Of a stretch of 8,610 bases of DNA, positions 5,103 through 8,610 are shown piece by piece; within the stretch, counting starts at the first letter, position 1; the number at the start of each line of letters is the position of its first letter. The position numbers were made by a program, and so were the translations under genes. The stretch comes from an uncultured Ruminococcus sp. (lineage in GTDB: Bacteria; Bacillota; Clostridia; Oscillospirales; Ruminococcaceae): contig CALANW010000129.1 of NCBI GenBank assembly GCA_937926145.1, forward strand, positions 1 through 8,610, read 5' to 3'. Below the pieces are notes generated by a model that was given only the letters and a program-made list of their open reading frames with translations, made no database searches and was not told where the DNA came from.

Positions 5103-6800
5103 GAGAGCTGCTGCTTCGTCAACAACCTTCTTGATAGCTGCAACTGCATCGTCAGGAAGCTTATCATAGCCACCCTTGTCTGTTGCAAACTTTTCAACGC
5201 TGTTAAGACGGTTCTGCATAGCATTCTTAAGCTGAGCAGCGTAGTCCTTGTCGTTGAGGTTAACTTCGAAGTCGCCCCAAGGCATGATCTCCATATCCTC
5301 GAAAGGACCCCACTTCTCGAACTTAGCCTTGCCTTCAACGATAGTCTCGAGGATTCCGAGAGTATCAGCAGGCTTTACCTTCTTGCCCATGAAGTCGCCT
5401 GTGTTGATGATGTAGCAAGCAACGTTCTTTTCTTCAACGAGCTTCTTGAACTTCTCATAGTCGTTAGCAAGAGGATATGTTCTGAATGGGTTAGCATAAG
5501 GAACGATACGGAGTGCGTTAAGGTCTGTACCAGCCTTTACACGCTCAGCAGTAGATGTCTTTGTAGCGAGTGTTGCACCCATTACAGCAGCAAGAGATGA
5601 ACCCTTGAGCTTGATAACAGGAGGAATTGTAGGATCCTTCATGATCCAGAAGATAGCGTTAACAGGAGAATCGATCTTGTCAACACGGTTAGGAGACCAG
5701 AGCTTGGACTTGATAGCACGTCCGTTGCCGTTTCTGATATCCTCTGTTACGAGCTGGATCTTGCCGTCTTCGTCCATTGTAGCGGAGCAGTTCTGGCAGG
5801 AGAGGAGGTACTTGTTGTCAGGGCAGCCTGTAGGATAGTCAGCTGTCTTGTCGAAGTAAGTAGGTTCAAGTGCGATAGACGCACATGTATCTGTGTTGAT
5901 GATGAATGCGTCATCGTGGAGAACCTTGATTGCAGGATACTTGCCGTTGTGCTTAGCGTGTGTAAGAGTGGACTTACCGGAGCCGGAAAGACCGTAAACG
6001 GAAGCAACGAACTTAGAACCGTCAGCAAGTGTGTATTCCTTCTGACCGCCGTGGCAGGAAGCATAACCGTTTCTGTTAGCAAGTGCCCAAGCCATTGTAA
6101 GTGTGCCCTTCTTGTGCTCGCCGAAGTACTTCATACCGAGGATTGCAGCGCAGTTCTGGTTTGTATCGAAGTAGCAGAGTGTGAGAGGGTCAGAGAGGCA
6201 GCTGTAATCAACGTCAGGGCTCTCTGTTGGCTTCCACTGAGGATCGGAGAAGATGTAGATATCAGGTTCCTTGCCGTCACCGATAGGCTTGGAATCCTTG
6301 TACATCTTTACATATTCATCGGACATATACTGGAAGTTGAGCATCCAGTTGTAGAGAAGGTTCTCTTCACCCTCTGGAATGAGGAGATGAGCCTTAGCGA
6401 TGAATTCCTTATCAAGACCAACGAAGCAAGTAGCGTGATAGAGCTTCTTGAAACGTGTCTTGTAGACAGCGTCCATAACTACCTTGTCGAGCTTAACTTC
6501 GTCAACGCCCGGTTCGCCCTTGATGCGGCGAGCAGCAGCGTAACGGCCTGTTACAGCACCGTCGTTGAAGAGAAGAACCTTAGCATCAGCGTCAAGTCCG
6601 AATTCTTCGCCGCGGTAAACAGGCATATCGGTAACAATTGTTCCCGGAGAGTTCTTAGCGAGGTTATAAGCCTCCTTAAGAGTGTTTACTTTTACTACGT
6701 TGTTGCCATAGAAAGCAGCCTCGATGATAGAACGAGTTCTGGAGAAACCGACTTTTCCAGCGCCGATTTCGCTAATAGGGTAATTGGCTTTTGTTGACAT
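5100..6800 (-). CDS. pckA: Phosphoenolpyruvate carboxykinase (ATP)
   Basis: This cytosolic enzyme interconverts oxaloacetate + ATP and PEP + CO2 + ADP. In succinate-forming or cellulolytic anaerobes it often runs toward oxaloacetate, fixing CO2 and making ATP; that direction here is inference. The protein is 566 residues, somewhat longer than the 540-residue E. coli enzyme. Seen in order are VTGR (R86, substrate arginine region), YFGEHKKG (225-232) with K231, H250 in SCHGG, the P-loop GLSGSGKST (270-278), and the metal-binding HDDAF (295-299). K231 and H250 are 19 residues apart, as are the E. coli metal ligands K213 and H232. The P-loop and downstream arginine segment (SPNRVDKI) differ from the usual GLSGTGKTT and NTRVSYP, so it is a divergent subgroup. 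AGGAGG lies ten nt before the ATG (complement of 6811-6816). Confidence 0.92.
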   Translation of the reverse strand: MSTKANYPISEIGAGKVGFSRTRSIIEAAFYGNNVVKVNTLKEAYNLAKNSPGTIVTDMPVYRGEEFGLDADAKVLLFNDGAVTGRYAAARRIKGEPGVDEVKLDKVVMDAVYKTRFKKLYHATCFVGLDKEFIAKAHLLIPEGEENLLYNWMLNFQYMSDEYVKMYKDSKPIGDGKEPDIYIFSDPQWKPTESPDVDYSCLSDPLTLCYFDTNQNCAAILGMKYFGEHKKGTLTMAWALANRNGYASCHGGQKEYTLADGSKFVASVYGLSGSGKSTLTHAKHNGKYPAIKVLHDDAFIINTDTCASIALEPTYFDKTADYPTGCPDNKYLLSCQNCSATMDEDGKIQLVTEDIRNGNGRAIKSKLWSPNRVDKIDSPVNAIFWIMKDPTIPPVIKLKGSSLAAVMGATLATKTSTAERVKAGTDLNALRIVPYANPFRTYPLANDYEKFKKLVEEKNVACYIINTGDFMGKKVKPADTLGILETIVEGKAKFEKWGPFEDMEIMPWGDFEVNLNDKDYAAQLKNAMQNRLNSVEKFATDKGGYDKLPDDAVAAIKKVVDEAAAL

Positions 6801-6810
6801 TTTACATAGA

Positions 6811-6816
6811 CCTCCT
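6811..6816 (-). promoter_or_regulatory. Ribosome-binding site of pckA with an intervening AUG-UAA
   Basis: The - strand reads AGGAGG, TCT, ATG TAA, A, then the pckA ATG. The Shine-Dalgarno is ten nt from the true start, slightly long. A start-stop pair (ATG complement at 6805-6807) sits between, only three nt from the Shine-Dalgarno, probably too close for efficient use. Confidence 0.8.
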
Positions 6817-6826
6817 AATATAATTT

Positions 6827-6856
6827 AATAAGCACGTTTAAAAAACGATACTTATT
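6827..6856 (-). promoter_or_regulatory. Hairpin at the 5' end of the pckA leader
   Basis: AATAAG (6827-6832) pairs with CTTATT (6851-6856), and CGTTT (6835-6839) with AAACG (6843-6847), around a 3-nt loop with a small 2/3-nt internal loop. It begins within about six nt of the predicted transcript start, the position of 5' stabilising stem-loops. No U-run follows, so it is not a terminator. The role is inferred. Confidence 0.45.
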
Positions 6857-6868
6857 ATTTCATGTTAC

Positions 6869-6897
6869 ATTATACAATATTAGTCGTTTTAAGTCAA
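6869..6897 (-). promoter_or_regulatory. Sigma-A type promoter of pckA
   Basis: On the - strand TTGACT (complement of 6892-6897) and TATAAT (complement of 6869-6874) are separated by 17 nt. Both boxes are identical to those of the manA promoter. Transcription should start near 6862, giving a leader of about 60 nt. pckA is thus transcribed separately from the upstream mscL unit. Confidence 0.85.
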
Positions 6898-6930
6898 GAC
6901 CTTTTATGTGATTTTTGTGTGATAATTTGC

Positions 6931-6975
6931 CTGAAAAACGCGAAGCAAAAAAGTTTGCTTTGGCTTATTTTTCAG
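6931..6975 (-). terminator. Probable terminator of the mscL unit
   Basis: AAGCAAA (6943-6949) pairs with TTTGCTT (6954-6960) around a 4-nt loop. Read on the - strand the stem is followed by CGCGTTTTTC. Outer arms CTGAAAAA (6931-6938) and TTTTTCAG (6968-6975) are also complementary and overlap the stop codon of the upstream gene. The T-run is short, so termination may be incomplete. Confidence 0.55.
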
Positions 6976-7384
6976 AATTTTCCGTTTCCTTAATGAAGTC
7001 CTGCACCATTTTGTCGCAAAGGTCGATAAGCTCGGTAACTTCATCATCGGTGAAAAGCTCGTAGCCCATATTCTCCCCTGCCCTTTTGCGGTAAACAAGA
7101 GCCTTTCCGTGAATGATCTTGGAGTCATCATCGGGATTTATGAGTATAGAGGCGAGCACGTTTTCATCGCACTGACGGACAATTTTCTCGTCCGTGCAGG
7201 CTGTGACAACGCAGTTTGCGAACTTGAACGAGTTTGCGGCAAGACGCTCCGCCTCGGTGACGGTGAGCGTTGTTCCGCCGAATACGTTGAGATATGTAGA
7301 AGCTTCAAAGTCAAAGTCTATGCCCTCGATAACAGCGTCCTGACCGATGACTTCAATAAGCAGTGCTTTGTTTTTCTCTGCCAT
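6965..7384 (-). CDS. Unrecognised 139-residue acidic cytosolic protein, coupled to mscL
   Basis: I do not recognise this family. The protein has no signal peptide or membrane segment and is clearly acidic, especially at its C-terminus (DDEVTELIDLCDKMVQDFIKE, a likely amphipathic helix around residues 112-134). The N-terminal half looks like strands and turns, with an NVFGGTTLTVTEAE stretch near residues 33-46. Three cysteines (one in FANCVV, one in VTACTD, one in RQCDEN) lie in the middle third and a fourth near the end, without a metal-site spacing. The start at 7384 is supported by AAGGAG (complement of 7390-7395), five nt upstream and located within the last codons of mscL. The mscL stop is two nt before this ATG. 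Translation is therefore likely coupled to mscL, suggesting a cell-envelope or osmotic link, but that is only contextual. Confidence 0.75.
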   Translation of the reverse strand: MAEKNKALLIEVIGQDAVIEGIDFDFEASTYLNVFGGTTLTVTEAERLAANSFKFANCVVTACTDEKIVRQCDENVLASILINPDDDSKIIHGKALVYRKRAGENMGYELFTDDEVTELIDLCDKMVQDFIKETENSEK

Positions 7385-7386
7385 GA

Positions 7387-7809
7387 TTACTCCTTATCCT
7401 GCTGTGCTTTGAGCAGATCGCGAATTTCGGTGAGAAGAACTTCTTCCTTGGTCGGCTCGGGAGCTTTCGGCGGCTCGGCAAGCTTTTCTTCTTCCTTTTT
7501 CTTGAATGCATTTATGAACTTAACGATGATGAAAATGCAGAACGCTGTGATAAGGAATGAAACCACTGCCTGAATAAACGAACCTACATTAATATAAGGT
7601 CTGTTTCCCCAAGGGATAGTGATGCCGAGGTCGTTGAAGTTTATGCCAGCGAGTATCATACCGATTATTGGGGTGAAAATATCATTTACGAGCGAATTTA
7701 CGATAGATGTAAATGCTCCGCCGACGATAACACCGACCGCAAGATCAACAACGTTTCCTCTGCTGATGAACTCCTTGAATTCCTGAATAAAACCCTTTTT
7801 GTCTGCCAC
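7387..7809 (-). CDS. mscL: Large-conductance mechanosensitive channel MscL
   Basis: MscL is a homopentameric inner-membrane channel that opens under membrane tension and releases solutes on sudden osmotic downshift. This 140-residue protein matches the family throughout: an amphipathic N-terminal helix (GFIQEFKEFISRGN), first membrane helix with the gate region RGNVVDLAVGVIVGGAF (residues 17-33), an external loop about 51-76, the second membrane helix about 77-100, and a cytoplasmic C-terminal helix ending in LLTEIRDLLK. A charged Lys/Glu/Pro linker (about 103-120) separates these. The start codon is GTG (complement of 7807-7809); AAAGGA lies ten nt upstream, and no better ATG is available. 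It is first in a two-gene unit with the 139-residue protein. I could not find a good promoter in the gap behind the SCP2 terminator. Confidence 0.95.
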   Translation of the reverse strand: MADKKGFIQEFKEFISRGNVVDLAVGVIVGGAFTSIVNSLVNDIFTPIIGMILAGINFNDLGITIPWGNRPYINVGSFIQAVVSFLITAFCIFIIVKFINAFKKKEEEKLAEPPKAPEPTKEEVLLTEIRDLLKAQQDKE

Positions 7810-7833
7810 TTTTTGATTGTCCTTTCGATTATT

Positions 7834-7853
7834 TTTTCAGCGCTTTTCAGCGC
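7834..7853 (-). repeat. Tandem 10-mer and GAAA-loop hairpin in the mscL leader
   Basis: TTTTCAGCGC occurs twice in tandem on the + strand (7834-7843 and 7844-7853). On the - strand, the transcript sense, this yields GCGCT-GAAA-AGCGC, a 5-bp stem closed by a GNRA-type tetraloop (7840-7853), about 30 nt before the mscL start. It could affect mRNA stability or be fortuitous. Confidence 0.4.
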
Positions 7854-7919
7854 CTTATACAAAAAGAATAATAGCATAATTTTATGTCGAATTTAATAAC
7901 ACAAAGTATATAAACGATG

Positions 7920-7954
7920 AAAAAGCAGCTTTGCGAAAAATTGTGCAAAGCTGC
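7920..7954 (-). terminator. Intrinsic terminator of the SCP2-domain gene
   Basis: GCAGCTTTGC and GCAAAGCTGC (7925-7934 and 7945-7954) form a perfect 10-bp stem with a 10-nt loop. On the - strand it is followed by TTTTTC. It starts about 31 nt after the SCP2 gene stop and isolates that gene from mscL. Confidence 0.85.
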
Positions 7955-7985
7955 CCGTTTGTTAAAAAATTATCGAAGAGAGATC

Positions 7986-8393
7986 TTACTTTCTCTTTCC
8001 CTTTTTGCTTGCTGCAGGCTTGGAAACTGCAGGTGCAGCAGGCTTTTCAGCTGCCTTTGGAGCAGCCTTTTTGCTCTTGCATACTTTCTGGAATTCGAGA
8101 GCCTTTTCAACGCTTCCGTCGATCTTGATCTTGCCCGTTGTGTAAGCGAGAACAGCGTCAAGCTTGCCCTCAACAACTGCGAGGAGGTCGTCAGCGGTCG
8201 CTGTGAGAATAAAATCTCTGTCGTAGTATTCATAAGGCTCAACAGCGATCTTTCCCTCGTTTACTTCAACGTAGAAAGCGCCTTCACCTTCGCCTGTGAT
8301 ATGTATTTCGGCAGCAAGATGATCCTTAACGCCGTCAGCGGACTTTGCAGCCATAATTTCCTTTGCCTTTGCAACGATCTGTTCGTATGTCAT
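7986..8393 (-). CDS. SCP2 sterol-carrier-like protein with Lys/Ala/Pro-rich tail
   Basis: A 135-residue protein. Residues about 1-105 resemble the SCP2 lipid-carrier domain: an N-terminal helix (TYEQIVAKAKEIM), strands including GAFYVEVNEGKIAVEPYEYYDRDFILTA given here only as the 39-66 region, a helix (ADDLLAVVEGKLDAVLAY), and the hallmark TGKIKIDGSVEKALEFQKV ending. SCP2 domains bind fatty acids, acyl-CoA or other lipids in a hydrophobic cavity. The ligand in an anaerobic bacterium without sterols is unknown. Residues 106-135 are a low-complexity tail rich in Lys, Ala and Pro, ending KKGKRK and resembling histone-H1-like tails. Such a tail could bind nucleic acid or anionic membrane. AAAGGA lies eight nt before the ATG. 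The gene has its own promoter and terminator, so it is monocistronic. Confidence 0.85.
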   Translation of the reverse strand: MTYEQIVAKAKEIMAAKSADGVKDHLAAEIHITGEGEGAFYVEVNEGKIAVEPYEYYDRDFILTATADDLLAVVEGKLDAVLAYTTGKIKIDGSVEKALEFQKVCKSKKAAPKAAEKPAAPAVSKPAASKKGKRK

Positions 8394-8483
8394 AATTATT
8401 ATCCTTTCCTAATATAAATTATTGATCGAAAGTTTCCGACATATACTGTCAAAAGCTTTCCTTTTCCTTAAATCCATATTTAT

Positions 8484-8512
8484 ATGATACTACTTTCCTG
8501 CGGAAAAATCAA
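8484..8512 (-). promoter_or_regulatory. Promoter of the SCP2-domain gene with an inverted repeat in the spacer
   Basis: On the - strand TTGATT (complement of 8507-8512) and TATCAT (complement of 8484-8489) are 17 nt apart. The spacer contains TTTCC-TGC-GGAAA (8494-8506), a 5-bp inverted repeat that could be an operator. The transcript would start near 8477, leaving a leader of about 84 nt. Confidence 0.6.
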
Positions 8513-8573
8513 TGTTTTCCAAGCAATTATGGATATTTACACAAAAAATTGTCGAAAAAAATTCAAAAATGTA

Positions 8574-8602
8574 TTGACATTTGAATTAATGATGTGTATA
8601 AT
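8574..8602 (+). promoter_or_regulatory. Consensus sigma-A promoter pointing out of the right edge
   Basis: TTGACA at 8574-8579 and TATAAT at 8597-8602 match the consensus perfectly with a 17-nt spacer. An imperfect dyad (ATTCA..AATGT with ACATT-TGAAT, 8561-8586) overlaps the -35 box. It implies a + strand gene starting beyond 8610, divergent from the SCP2 gene. Confidence 0.85.
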
Positions 8603-8610
8603 AAAAATAC

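Noticed and set aside
5916..6797. Long open frame (293 codons) on the + strand opposite pckA
   Set aside because: It mirrors the codon bias of pckA on the other strand, has no recognisable motif and lies within a well-supported gene.
7109..7573. + strand open frames opposite the mscL unit and opposite the SCP2 gene (7917-8417)
   Set aside because: They cover clear - strand genes and, in the second case, also run through a perfect terminator hairpin; no family resemblance.
7855..7920. Promoter for mscL in the gap after the SCP2 terminator
   Set aside because: A TATTAT-like -10 is present on the - strand, but no -35 box at a suitable distance is convincing, so none was annotated.

Overview
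This window looks like chromosomal DNA from an anaerobic, low-to-mid GC Firmicute, most likely a Ruminococcus-like member of the Clostridia. The reasons are strong Shine-Dalgarno sequences (AAAGGAG, GGAGG, AGGAGG), sigma-A type promoters with 17-bp spacers in AT-rich gaps, a short class I mannose-6-phosphate isomerase, an oxygen-labile type dihydroxy-acid dehydratase and an ATP-type PEP carboxykinase. The assignment rests on overall gene character, not on a marker gene. Almost everything is core metabolism. I see no phage, transposase, CRISPR array, rRNA or tRNA.

Left half, + strand (about 134-4797): one promoter (TTGACT-17-TATAAT) drives a tight apparent operon: manA (mannose-6-phosphate isomerase), a ROK-family glucokinase, a DUF4375/DMP19-like protein, ilvD (dihydroxy-acid dehydratase) and a small single-pass membrane protein. 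Gaps are 1 to 29 nt. The first two genes feed hexoses into fructose-6-P and glucose-6-P. IlvD makes the 2-keto acids for valine, leucine and isoleucine. The other two products have no assigned role. A hairpin with a stop codon in its loop, and a competing hairpin that would cover the ilvD ribosome-binding site, sit at the third/fourth gene junction.

Middle (4798-5099): a 302-nt convergent intergenic region without a gene. It holds three successive hairpins (4853-4893, 4914-5015, 5022-5061) and a run of degenerate heptamers that runs into the pckA stop codon. A 12-bp inverted repeat joins its two ends, so it may be a small non-coding repeat element as well as a bidirectional terminator.

Right half, - strand: pckA (6800-5100) has its own promoter and a structured leader. 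Upstream is a two-gene unit, mscL (GTG start) followed by an unrecognised 139-aa acidic protein whose ribosome-binding site lies in the last codons of mscL. Further upstream is a stand-alone SCP2-type lipid-carrier protein with a Lys/Ala/Pro-rich tail, its own promoter and a strong terminator. At the right edge a consensus promoter (TTGACA-17-TATAAT) points out of the window on the + strand, so a divergent gene starts just beyond it.

I do not see a convincing new multi-gene system. The items most worth a second look are the repeat-bounded convergent region, the ilvD leader switch with its Cys-rich N-terminus, and the two uncharacterised genes coupled to glcK and mscL.
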